Assembly (NCBI GenBank): GCA_047495785.1
Contig: JBLDXI010000024.1
Coordinates: 496,001-560,000 of the forward strand
Source: Lepidodermella squamata
Lineage: Eukaryota; Gastrotricha
Length of the DNA stretch: 64,000 nt
Direction of reading: 5' to 3'
Under the pieces are notes generated by a model. It was given only the letters and a program-made list of their open reading frames with translations, ran no database searches and was not told the origin of the DNA. The position numbers and the translations under genes were made by a program. Positions 37,825 to 48,091 of this stretch are shown here, piece after piece (within the stretch, counting starts at the first letter, position 1; the number at the start of each line of letters is the position of its first letter).

Positions 37825-38556
37825 ATGAATCATCTCACAAAAGCCCCTTCTTATGTTTATCGCTTTCTTAACGTAAAACGTTTTGCAAACATTTCGAATA
37901 TTCGCATGCATTCGGAGAAGAGCGGGGAACCTTTTTCATGCTGGAGTTGCAGCTCTCCGTTTGACTGTTCTGCATTTTTCTGCTCTTCATGTGGGACTTT
38001 ACAGCCAATCGTTCAAAAGGATGGCTCGTTCAATTATTACTCGGTATTTGGATTGAAACAGTCTTTCGATATTAACACACAAAAATTATCAACCCAATTC
38101 AAAGACCTGCAGCGCATGCTGCATCCTGATAAATTTGGTCGACGATCTGACGAGGAGAAAAAGATGTCAGAGCAGTGTTCAACTGTTGTTAACGAAGCTT
38201 ATACCACACTTTTGGATCCTATCAAACGCGCTCTGCATCTTCTGCAACTCGCCGGTGTGCCTGTGGATGAAAAAAGTTTATCGACGACGGCCTCTTCTGA
38301 TCAGAGCTTTTTGATGACTATTATGGATCTTAATGAAGAGTTGGAAGCTGTTGGCAACGCTTCAGACCTCGAGAAGCTGGATAAAAATGTGTCCCTACTT
38401 TTAGAAAACACTATAGCTAAACTGAGTGGGCACTTTGCTAGGAATCCTCCGAACCTAGATGGAGCTAAGGCTGCCCTTATTCAAGCTCGATACTTGTCCA
38501 ATGTGAAAGAAAAGATTAGGGAAATGCGGATGAAGTATGTCTTATCTCAGAGTTAG
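37825..38556 (+). CDS. HSCB: Iron-sulfur cluster co-chaperone HscB (DNAJC20)
   Basis: A single-exon, 243-aa frame. HscB brings the ISCU scaffold to mitochondrial HSPA9 and stimulates its ATPase for [Fe-S] transfer. Seen: an Arg/Lys-rich presequence-like N-terminus (residues 1-30); the metazoan zinc motif CWSC...CSSC (around residues 38-56); a J domain with YYSVFGL and the HPD tripeptide in MLHPDKFGR; LDPIKRALHLLQLAG; and the C-terminal three-helix ISCU-binding domain. The ATG is the first in frame after a TGA at 37743. It lacks its own acceptor between the kish-B stop and ATG, so it may be translated from a two-gene mRNA or from a transcript trans-spliced at 37736. AATAAA at 38663-38668. Confidence 0.94.
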   Translation: MNHLTKAPSYVYRFLNVKRFANISNIRMHSEKSGEPFSCWSCSSPFDCSAFFCSSCGTLQPIVQKDGSFNYYSVFGLKQSFDINTQKLSTQFKDLQRMLHPDKFGRRSDEEKKMSEQCSTVVNEAYTTLLDPIKRALHLLQLAGVPVDEKSLSTTASSDQSFLMTIMDLNEELEAVGNASDLEKLDKNVSLLLENTIAKLSGHFARNPPNLDGAKAALIQARYLSNVKEKIREMRMKYVLSQS

Positions 38557-39440
38557 AAAATGTTTGGTTGAAATTACTGTGGGCAGCATACCTATGAGAC
38601 GCCGTTTTTATGATTCGTTACTTACTGTTGACTGATTGATTGACTAATCGCGGTGATGTGGAAATAAAAATCGACCTGGATGTCGCTTATAATTATTCAG
38701 TCCAAAGCGTTTTTTCTGTCAGCTTGTGTTGGAAGTCCAAGTGTAGGTCCTGGAAACATTAGCGAAAATGTATCATTTGAAATTGGAGTAAATAAACCGT
38801 GGCTCTAATCACGGAAAGGTCAAGCCCTGGAATGGAATAAGTGCTAAAGTTAAAGGTAAATGCGCGGTATTAGCGTTTATGTTAATCTCATCTTCAGCAG
38901 TAGGTATATTTACAATACATTTTATTGTTAAGTACCCTTGCAGCCAAATGACTACATCTTCTCGAAGCCTTTACCAACTGATAACTTAGCTAGGTTGCTG
39001 GTATTATTGCTGCGGAATCCGAAGTTTACTTTGGCTTGAACTAACTTATTCGAGCCGAGGAGCCGGAGCTTTCAAGTCAGTTTCATGCACCACTTCACCT
39101 GTTTGATGAATCAATAAAAGTTATTTGAAGATGCCACGCGCTAACAGTTCAGAACTTTTGACAAGCAAATCATAGTTGGAACTAGATAAAATCTGCCATA
39201 ACTTCCTCAAACAAAATGTCCTCTTTCGATTGAGGGGTGGTATATCAACTCCATATCCTCATTCCTCTAATACACTGTTCGAATTAGGAGCCATGTCATT
39301 TATTATTTTCAAATGCCTAGAGAGGACAGTTAAAGGGCTCACTGAGAAACCTTCAGGAAGTAACTCCAAATCATCGGAACTTACATCGTACCATTTTTAT
39401 CTGAAACCATCGGAACCATCGGAATAAATATTTCGCTATT
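38557..39440. other. 3' flank and spacer before the transposon patch
   Basis: Contains the likely kish-B/HscB polyadenylation signal. No gene recognised. Near the right edge CATCGGAA repeats at 39372, 39408 and 39417. Confidence 0.35.
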
Positions 39441-39776
39441 GAAAATGCATTATTTCATCGGAAAAGCTTTATTGATTCATAGTAAGTTCGTACCAGCAAA
39501 TTCGTACCGTGATTCATTCGTAACGTGATATTTTCAGATAGAGTAAATTCGTATCAATTCATATTCGTATCGAAGGTGGTGACCTTTTCTTAACAAAAAT
39601 TAATGCCCGATTAAAATTTCGAAAATGGTGATCTTTTCGTAACAAGCGTAAATAAAAGTAAAAATTGGTGATCGATTCATAACAACAACACGTTAACGCG
39701 CGATAATACGATTGATGCGTGAAATGAATTAATGTAGCTAGTCATTCTTCACTTTTGGTGTTTTATTCGCAACAAG

Positions 39777-40004
39777 ATGCTTTGCACAGTTTGCAATAAA
39801 ACTTTTAAAAATGAACGCGGCCTTAAGATTCACACTGGTAAAGTTCACACAGGCCAGACTGAGTTGGACGCTGTCGACGCTACAACTGTTTCATCTGCGG
39901 CAAGTGTTACCTACAACAACTCAACTATCGCCGACTTGTTCCACGAAATTCTTCCACGCCTAACAATTCATTCATTGTGCCTGATTCATCGTTACCCGCA
40001 ATAG
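39777..40004 (+). CDS. C2H2 zinc-finger ORF of the MULE-like element
   Basis: 75 aa beginning with a single classic finger, CTVCNKTFKNERGLKIHTGKV followed by H, and then a Ser/Thr-rich tail. After a likely frameshift near 39985 another frame continues as a Pro-rich stretch ending YDWQQWQQDK. DNA-binding fingers are common partners of MULE transposases. Truncated or decayed. Confidence 0.5.
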   Translation: MLCTVCNKTFKNERGLKIHTGKVHTGQTELDAVDATTVSSAASVTYNNSTIADLFHEILPRLTIHSLCLIHRYPQ

Positions 40005-40052
40005 CAAGCGTGGCTATATCTAGCCAGCTTCCTGTGGCACCATCCGCACCTC

Positions 40053-40454
40053 CGTTACCTGACTACGACTGGCAACAGTGGCAACAAGATAAATAAGAAG
40101 GTTAAAGTCCCACACCCGCATGTGTGGCGATTTTGTAACGTCATTTTGGAGCTGGAATCGGAAACTCGAGCTGCGATAAACCAGATTAGCGCAAAGAACT
40201 TCAAAGCGCCAGTAAAGCGGGTTTACCAACGGCTCAATGAGCGTTTCTGAGCTTATTGGAAGGACTTGGCTGACGGGCGCATGGGTTTCATGACATTTTT
40301 GGACGCTGCATCGCATCTCCTTTCCGAGTTAAAGGAAAAGAAACCGCCGGTTGATCGTCTTGGCCTCGATGACGAAGAAGGCGTGCCACTTGACCTGGTC
40401 GTTGTAGATGGCGAAGAAGTTGAGTCAAGCAAGGAAGAGCAGGGCCAAGAGTAA
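40053..40454 (+). pseudogene. MULE transposase C-terminal fragment with in-frame stop
   Basis: The plus frame reads VPHPHVWRFCNVILELESE, then AKNFKAPVKRVYQRLNERF, stop (TGA at 40248-40250), then YWKDLADGRMGFMTFLDAAS and an acidic tail. An H-P-x-x-W-x-F stretch followed by a Glu-rich helix is usual after the catalytic core of MULE transposases. The catalytic core itself is missing, so the copy cannot be autonomous. Confidence 0.5.
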
Positions 40455-42599
40455 TTACTGTGTTCATTATGATTTGATTCTATCTGTTACTAGCTTTCAC
40501 CTCTGAGATGTTCTCATATTGACAGATTGATTAAAAGCGTTACGAATCGATCACTCTTTTGGTTTAATTTGTTACGAAAAGATCACGAAATTAATTCAAA
40601 AATAATTATTTTAATTTGAAATTTTGTTACGAAAAGATCACGAAATTAGTTACGAAAAGGTACTTAGTTTGTTACGAAATGTCCCGTTACGAATTTGCGA
40701 GTACGAACTTACTATTCACCGCTTTATTTCAATATCAGTATATTCCGACACTTTAAGATGCTGATTTCCGATGAATAATTAGACAGCTGTTTCCACATTT
40801 CAACACCGGCGCGTCTTTCGAGTTGTTAGCCCGTTGTTTCCTTCCGTTATTGTTTCCTTCGACGACAGAAACAAAGCTGATGAGTTTGACACGACCTCGA
40901 CCTCGGCTACTGACAGTTTCGTCAACAGATATCGATGTGACTAAAACCACGCGTTGGCTCAGCAACACAGGTTCAGCATGGGCTGGAACCTGAACCGAAC
41001 CACGGCCATGCCCACGACCACGTTTTGGCTCAGCAACCAAAGGTTAAGAAACCTCAGGTTCAGCTTGGACTGGAACCAGAGCCGTACCACGAACACGGCT
41101 AACCCCACGAACTCCGATGCGACCAACATTAGCCCGAATCTCAAGCCCATCTCAAGCCCGAAACACGTGATAATAGCCGTCGTGATGTAACCAGCGCCGT
41201 CTGACGTGACTGCGATTGGCAAGTACAGGGGCGTACATTTTTCAGCCCTCTGAAAATCACCTCGTAGGCCCGTCCGTTTTCGTTGCTGGCAACAGCGAGA
41301 ATGATCAGGTTGCGATCTGACGAACCGCCAATGAACGCATCGACTTAGAAGCACTTGGCCACAGCTAGCAAATTGAGAAGAAAATTGCAAGAAATCACCA
41401 CGGTCCAAAAATGCTGGCTGCTCGTCGATTTCATAATCGATCATCAACGTCATCGACGATTTAGGGGTCCTCCTCATCCTCATCAGCGGTTTCAAAAAAG
41501 AATTTATCGGCTTCTACTTCTGCCTCGTAATCTTCGGTGTAATTTCGCAAAACTTCCATTTGTTTTCAATAAAGCAATCCTGAAATCTGAAATATGACCA
41601 CTAAACCTATACCTATAGAACCCCTTTTCCGATGAAATAATGCATGTTTTCGATTCCGATGGTTTAATGCGAATTCAGAAAAGTGGGTCGGCAAAATTGT
41701 TATACTGAATCAAATAAAATCAGCCTCAAGTAGAATCGTTCAAGTATGAATTATCGTTCATCATTCATGATTCAAATGGCTTCAAACGTTTTTTGCACAA
41801 TATGAATTGTTTGCATTCTGGCCCGATGTGATTCCTTAATTCGCGTTTCGTTATTAAAGTGAAATTCCATCGCGGCTCGAGTTTCGCTGTCGCGCTATTC
41901 AGTTATTTGATCTATCAGGCCGTGATATTCTATTGCCTGTCGCGGCCGCCTTAAGTTTGCCTGTTGAGCATTATCCCACGGCTGATCGCTATTCGCAAGC
42001 ACAGCACTGCCGAGTGGCCTACGGCCTACTGCGCTGACATACAGGGTGTTCTTTTTAAAACCGAACATCCGCCGCGCGCGTTGGAAAATCGCGTGCTACC
42101 GCAAATTTTTATGCACAAAATTAAATATCCTTTTAAAAATATTTTTATTTTATTATATTAATAATTTTTTTTAAATAAAAATTTTGTTGCTACGGAAAAG
42201 CGTGCTGCGCGATGCCGCGCGTTTTCGCGTTGTAGCCGCTCCGTGCACCGCAAGTTCCCCGGCGCGCAACTTCATCCCCGTAATTCCGCATTTTATCACC
42301 GGTGACGACACCTTTGTTAGTGTTTTTCTGATAGCATTTCAAGCATTTAATAAGGCAGCCGGCGTCATTTTTTCTAAATATGGCTCAATTAGACGTATGC
42401 GCTAAGCCTAAACAAGCCATTTTTATGCCGTTTTTCGCAGATCTTAAGCGTTTAACCCCGGAAACTTTCACCTAAGTGCGGTTATACCTTGCGGAAACAG
42501 TGTTTCTAAGTACAGTAATGTATTCTCTACAAGACTACCACAGCCGTTTTTGTAGGATGATGGTTATTTTTAGCACGTCTGCCCTAACAGCCAGCCGGT

Positions 42600-43770
42600 C
42601 TTTCAGAGCATAGATCTCATTATCACCATCTTCAAGGAGGTCTATGCCTTCAAATCACCCGTCAAAAACACTGTCTCTCATTGTTTTCTTGTAAAGCTGA
42701 GTAAATACTACTTAGTTACCGTTACTTTTTGGAGGGTCACCGCGGTTTTTCACTTGCTGCTGCTATGGATGCATTCTGTCGATAAATGGAGTTTTTCGGG
42801 ATATTCGGAACATTTACAATGTTAGCAAACAATTCAGCGGTCAAATGGGGGCTCAAATGAGTGAATTCACTAGGAGACATAAATACTTTGACAATGAAAC
42901 AAGAAAAACTCGGTGTTGCCATACTAACTCGTGAGCAGGAGGGGCTTCCTTCTGCCATACCTGCTGTGTTAGATCTCATCCTCTGGACAGATGAACGATC
43001 TTCAAGATGGTCCATGTCATGAATTTTGCTTAATTAGCATTGTTACTCATTGTTTTCAGGTAGAATAGAGTGTAAATTTCTTAGTTACCATGTCTTTTTG
43101 GGGGGTCACCGTGGTTTTTCTCGTTTTACGGCTAAGGATGCATTTAGACGTTAAAATGGAGTTATTCGGGTTTATCGGAACATTTATTGATGCTGGGAAA
43201 TAATCAACGGTCAGATATGGGTAAAATTGGGTGATTTTGCTTTGACTATATCAATATGACGACAAAGCAGAAAAAAGCTAGTGTTGCCGCCGTAATTCGA
43301 GCGCAGGATCGACTTTCGTCTGCCCTACACACTCTGGTTAGACGTCATCATTGAGTCAGATCAGCAACCTTAAGGATAGCTCATTTCATGAAATAATCTG
43401 GTAAGAACAATCTTTCTCATGGTTTTCTTGTAGAATAAACTGTATATTTCTTAGTTACCATTACTTTTAGGTTGGACAACGCGGTTTTCCGCTTTAAGTG
43501 GCTTAGCATGCATTTTTCGGGTTTTTTCGGGTTTTTCGGGATATTTTTGGTCGTAGCAAATAATTTAGCGGTTAAATTTTGGCCAACATAAGTGAACTTG
43601 CTAAGAGAAGATGTCAGTTTGACAATAAAGCAGAAAAATGCTGGTGTTGCCGCCCTAACTCGAGCGCTGGGTCGGCTTTCTGATACCATACCATCCTTGT
43701 TAGAGGACGTTTCAACGCGTTGTAGCCGCAATCCTTCGTGATTTATGGGGCCATATGACATCGATGCATG
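42600..43770. repeat. ~370-bp tandem repeat array (about three copies)
   Basis: The marker CTCATTGTTTTCTTGTA/AGGTAGAAT appears at about 42677, 43046 and 43417, periods 369 and 371. Each unit also contains TTAGTTACC, GGTCACCG.GGTTTTTC, a GGAT(or C)ATGCATT word and GTGTTGCC. Copies are diverged by substitutions and small gaps. No conserved frame. Confidence 0.75.
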
Positions 43771-45584
43771 AATTTTAGGCATTGTGTGAATATATAGCTT
43801 CAATCGTGTTAAAATTCTGCAAAAGACTTTACCCGTTGACACATTTCAGCCGATGCTACTGGTTTTCAGCGGCCGCATTAGGGCTAAGGTTTGAAATCGT
43901 TTGTTTTCGCTTATTCTTCTATTTCTCCGGGAAATTCAGCGGGTGGGGCGCGTTATATTATTGTGATTTATTGCGCTTGAAGTTACATCAATCAAATAGT
44001 TTACCACTAAAATATTCAAGAAACGTAAAATCTATGCGAGAATGCTGGACTGTTCTTACCGGACGCGTAGAATCAGAGATCAAAGGGATGCATATAAAAG
44101 ACAAAGACTGGCGTGGTGTTAAACTTGCTTTGTTACCGCAGTCTCACAAACAGTTACACCCGCCCGCAACTGCGGTTACCGCAGGGAAATGGATGACAGG
44201 ACACGGGCATCACCACGGAATATTCCCGCCGCTTCCCTGCGCCGCCGCAAACGAGTGATCAATGTCTGAATAAGATCTCGGTTATCAGTCCTAAGCGTTG
44301 TCTCAGTCATCGTCTGTTTTCAAATCTCCGGCGGATCCAGTGATACCAATGAATTTTTCGCCGGAAATGATGCTAAATTCTCACTCTTAACGACTCACGC
44401 CGCGCGCCGGATGCTGCCAATGATGTTAAAGTTTACATGACGTTTTGTTAAACAACACTCAACTTGATCTGAATGGTGCAAATAAACGGCTGTTCATAGC
44501 CTAGCGATGTTGATTTTCCATGCTATGGATGTTAAGGATGCATTTATGAGTAAAAGAGATGCTAAGCGCTCTCTTTGCTTGATAGCAATCTTGCTATAAG
44601 GAATTCCTTACTAAGGATGTCCTTACTAAGCAAGACATCCTTAGCAAGATGGCTTCCAAGTAAGGACGCGGTGTCACTGGTATGCTTGGTAGGAATGGCT
44701 TACTCAACAATCCTTACTCAGACTTCGCCGCTTCAGACTGAGCTTCAGGCTAAATCATCGTAATCTAAAATACCTTGTATTTTTTCTTTTTGATATTATG
44801 AACATGTTCTACGAGTCAGCTTTGATGATAACGGTGGTAACGCCTTTGAGATCAGCTTTAATTAGTCTATAGAAGTTAGTTACGGCTTCACTGCGGACGA
44901 CGAAGTATCACACAAGGATGAGAGAGCATCAAGGATAAAGAAGGAAGGCAACGTCTCTTCCGCATCAGCAACATCTATGCCAGTAAATTCGACATGTTTA
45001 CCTCCAGCTTTCCGTTTATTTACATGATACCTTTTCATCGTGAAACAGCTAGTTGCATTGCATTTCGCCCAGAAAAGGGTGCGTTTCTCTGATCCGCGGA
45101 CTGAAACTTGAGCGACAAGTTTTCAAGGCCGCTTGTTATATCATTAGACTCCTCAAGACAGCAGAAAACCACGTTGCACCGCCGTCTTCTTGATTCCAGC
45201 GGTGGATTTCAACGGCAAGGAAGCGCAATTTAAGGCTCTTTTCACCGATTTTGGGTATACCACATTGCGAAAACTGAGACCGAATAAGAAAAAACGGCGC
45301 GGCTATAACATTTAGCTCGCTTAACTGACTTGAATGATGCGCGGCAAGGAGCCGCGCGCTTGCCGGTTACCTTAGGAACCAGGCGCGAAAACCCTGATTT
45401 CAGGCGTTTTAACCGCTAAAATTAAAAAACCGACGCGTCGACGTGGCAACGCGCGCTAAAATTCAAGGGCATCGTGCAATTGAAAATAAAATTAAAAATT
45501 TATATTAAAAGTGATAAAAAATTATTTTAGTAAAATTATTTTCGTAAAATAGCCGGCAAATTTATTTTTCGCGACTACGGCAGG
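43771..45584. other. Right interior of the TA-flanked element
   Basis: Mostly non-coding. Near 45187-45318 a plus frame reads AVDFNGKEAQFKALFTDFGY then KLRPNKKKRRGYNI and a stop. This looks like the C-terminus of a basic protein but has no visible start or homology. CCTTACTAAG/CTTAGCAAG words are repeated at 44598-44650. Confidence 0.3.
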
Positions 45585-45613
45585 ATGTTCGGTTTTAAAA
45601 AGAACACCCTGTA

Positions 45614-46025
45614 CTCTGCGGCCAAAAAAGCGCCACTGAACCCGCAGACAGCGCAGTCAACTTCGACTACATCAAAGCCACCGCCACAACTTCAAAATCG
45701 CCAGATCTTCGCCTAACGCTTAGCCGCCAACATACTCATGAACCATCCCGTGACAAACATTTCACAACGGGTGGGCACGTGCTCAATTGTACGAAATGTT
45801 CGACTTCGGCTGGTTCGGGCACTGCAACAGCTACTTCCACCACAACACCGACTACTAAAACAACTGCAATGCCGTGGATACAACGCACACAACACCGTTG
45901 GCAAATCGAAAGCACGTCATCCCTGCCTGCGAAACCACCCATAATCGCTTCACCACGAACAATAACCGGACCATCACCGTCTAGCTCCGACGAAGATAAT
46001 CGAGATGCGGTTTTTTCTATCGACT
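45614..46025 (+). pseudogene. Interrupted low-complexity ORF of unknown origin
   Basis: A frame open from before the TA site reads CGQKSATEPADSAVNFDYIK, then a Thr-rich stretch, then PSPSSSDEDNRDAVFSID and a stop at 46025. Removing the 42041-45613 element joins it in frame to RKHSTAEWPTAYCADI on the left (41964-42040), so it was one frame of at least 160 codons before insertion. Not recognised; possibly another transposon's gene. Confidence 0.3.
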
Positions 46026-46422
46026 AGACATGTTATATAACACCAGATAACAGATAAAAAGTCGGTGAGATAAGGGAAGTACCGTTCCGCAGACTTGAAT
46101 GCCTAGAAACCTTGGAAACTTGCAAATCGATCATTTTCTACTGCAGCAAATAAATGTTTCAAAAAGAGAAAGTAATATAATTTAATATCAGTTATAAAAT
46201 ATTTTAAATGAAATTGTGTTAAATGAATATTTTCATTATTAATTTTTTTGGCACACAAAAGACAAAGAAACAGAGGGCTCCAGCATTTTCCACGATTACG
46301 TCTGCACTGCATTATTCAGCTGTTGTGCTTTACGGATTTTGAATCCTTCCTGAAACGCCTAAACATCTAGGCTAAATTTATCTGTTACATAAGTGATTTA
46401 ATTCTGAAACTGGAAACTGGAT

Positions 46423-48091
46423 ATGTCGATCAACACGTTGCAAATGAACCTTTCTGCGCTGCAACGCCAAGACCGGAATATTACGGCCATAGTCGAAACC
46501 AGTCCCCAAGTGACTCTTTACAGTTTTGATGGCTCTCTGAAGCAATGGGTGGGTAACATCGTCCGCGATAGTTTACATGTTATTTACTAATATCTACATC
46601 AAATTTCTTTAGAAGCAGACAGAAATTGAGGGTTCTCTGTTTATCTGCGAGAGGTCTATTGATCCGAATTGTTGCCTCATCATCCTCAACAAAAAAGATC
46701 CAAGAAATCATAAAGAAACGGTTTCTAAGTCTTTGGAAATTCAAGTGCAGGAAAAGTTTCTGCTCTACAAATCTTCCCGTAAGCGGCTTTGGTTTATACC
46801 ATTGGATAATTTATGAATGATTACTGATATAATTTACAGACCATGGTGTGAGTGCCGTTTATGGCTTGTGGTTTTACGATGAAAAAGAATGCAACCGAGT
46901 CGCATCATTCTTAAACAAGTACTTTCTTGGTCATTTATGTACGCAGTAATACATTTGACTTTCTTCATCATTAAGAACAATCGATGCTATGGAGTCGAAG
47001 ATGAAAACACCTTCAAAGCGAATGTCCTCTGGCGTCCGAGAGAATATTTCTCCTTCAGTTCAAAATTCTAGCTCAAAACCAGTTGCTCAAAGAAATGGTC
47101 AATCTAGCATTTTAACGCTGTTGTCTCAAGCCCAGCAGCGCTACGAAGAGGATAGAAAGCGTCAACATTCTCCGACGAGTCAGTCTTCACCTCCGCAGGA
47201 AACGGTTTCCGCAAGCAAATCAATGTATTCTGGTGTTAATGCTAATCAAAGCGCCCCGGTGATTCAAATTAGCAATGGCAATGGGAAATCGTTCAAATTG
47301 TTGCAAAGTAAATTTCAGTTGATTAATTTACTTATTGTTGATGTTGTTATTTGTTTAGACCCTAAGCAGTCTCCTGAAATCGAGAAAGCTGACTCAGTTG
47401 TGCCTTCCGCCACCACTGTCATCTCGTCAGTCGGAAGCTCATTCACGCCTTTTTCTCCTCTTTCCAACAGAATGTGTCCAACTCAGCCCGTAATTGACGT
47501 GAAAAGCTCGGCCACTGTGCATTCGCCCATGGCATCTGTTGAAGTATCGCCGACTTCAGCTATGGATTCGCCATTTACCCCTATAAAACCAGCCCTGTCG
47601 CCCAGTTCGTCTTCAACTAATCTTTCATTAACTTTCGCGTCGAATTTGCTTACCCCGGAGTTGTTAACAATGTCATTAGCGGATCAAGACAACCTGCTCA
47701 ATTTCCAAGCGACGCAAAATGGTGATGCATTGCTTTCGCCGGAAGCTATTCTTGGAAGTCAATCTCCCGTTTCGTCGATTGCAAGTCTGCCTTCTGTGAG
47801 CCATATGCCAATATCTGGCTTTGCTGTACCTGATGTACTCCTGTCTGAATCATGTGGTGCTATCAGTCCATCTGTTGGAACAAACGACGCGCCAGTCAGC
47901 CCTATTGGCGGGAATTTCTTATCCCGAGATCAGCTGCGCACAGCGTTGATTTCCTTAATTCAAGTAGGTTAAATTTCAGCGCTTATTATACAGCTATGAT
48001 ACCTTCTACTTTTACTTAGACGGATGATGATTTGGTCACCAAGCTTCATGAAGCATACATCAGGCGGTGTGTTTATTCATCAGCAGAATAA
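46423..48091 (+). CDS. DCP1: mRNA-decapping enzyme activator 1 (DCP1)
   Basis: Six exons (46423-46548, 46613-46778, 46840-46918, 46976-47307, 47359-47963, 48020-48091), 459 aa. DCP1 is the EVH1-domain activator of the DCP2 decapping enzyme in P-bodies. Seen: EVH1 at residues 1-125 with LQRQDRNITAIVETSPQVTL, TEIEGSLFIC and VYGLWFYDEKECNRVASFL; a short SILTLLSQAQQRYEED motif (the conserved helical motif after EVH1); a ~250-residue Ser/Pro-rich linker; and a C-terminal trimerisation domain LRTALISLIQTDDDLVTKLH. The 51-nt intron at 47308-47358 is stop-free and in frame, so simple ORF calling would add 17 residues. Confidence 0.93.

Larger units (their letters stand above)
39466..40729. mobile_element. 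MULE-like DNA transposon with zinc-finger ORF
   Basis: A 1246-bp element (39475-40720) bounded by near-identical 9-bp repeats GCTTTATTG/GCTTTATTT (39466-39474, 40721-40729). Inverted ends share ATAGTAAGTTCGTAC and GCAAATTCGTA. Subterminal GATC(T)TTTTCGTAAC words are repeated several times in mirror orientation at both ends (39590-39690, 40530-40690), like transposase-binding sites. Contents: a C2H2 finger ORF and a transposase C-terminal fragment with a stop. The 9-bp duplication suits Mutator-like elements. Confidence 0.6.
39441..41652. mobile_element. Older inverted-repeat element hosting a nested insertion
   Basis: GAAAATGCATTATTTCATCG then GAAAAG at 39441-39466 recurs inverted, with one change, near 41624-41652; CCATCGGAA words flank both. 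Between them, after the nested 39475-40720 insertion, minus-strand fragments look like transposase: DAFIGGSSDRNLIILAVASN near 41343-41240 (a MULE-like catalytic stretch) and MEVLRNYTEDYEAEVEADKF at 41559-41461, separated by stops. Reading frames are broken, so this is a dead element. Family and exact ends are uncertain. Confidence 0.45.
42039..45615. mobile_element. TA-flanked 3.6-kb inverted-repeat element
   Basis: CAGGGTGTTCTTTTTAAAAC plus CGAACATCC (42041-42069) recurs exactly inverted at 45585-45613, and both ends are flanked by TA (42039-42040, 45614-45615). A TA duplication with a CAGGG start fits Tc1/mariner-like or related MITE families. The interior holds GC-poor ends, ~370-bp tandem repeats and a coding-like minority frame but no recognisable transposase. 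The flanks join in one open frame across the insertion (see findings). Confidence 0.65.

Noticed and set aside
40753-41495. Long minus frames (95 and 178 codons) as a host gene
   Set aside because: They lie between transposon ends. The transposase-like reading is in a different frame from the longest ORF.
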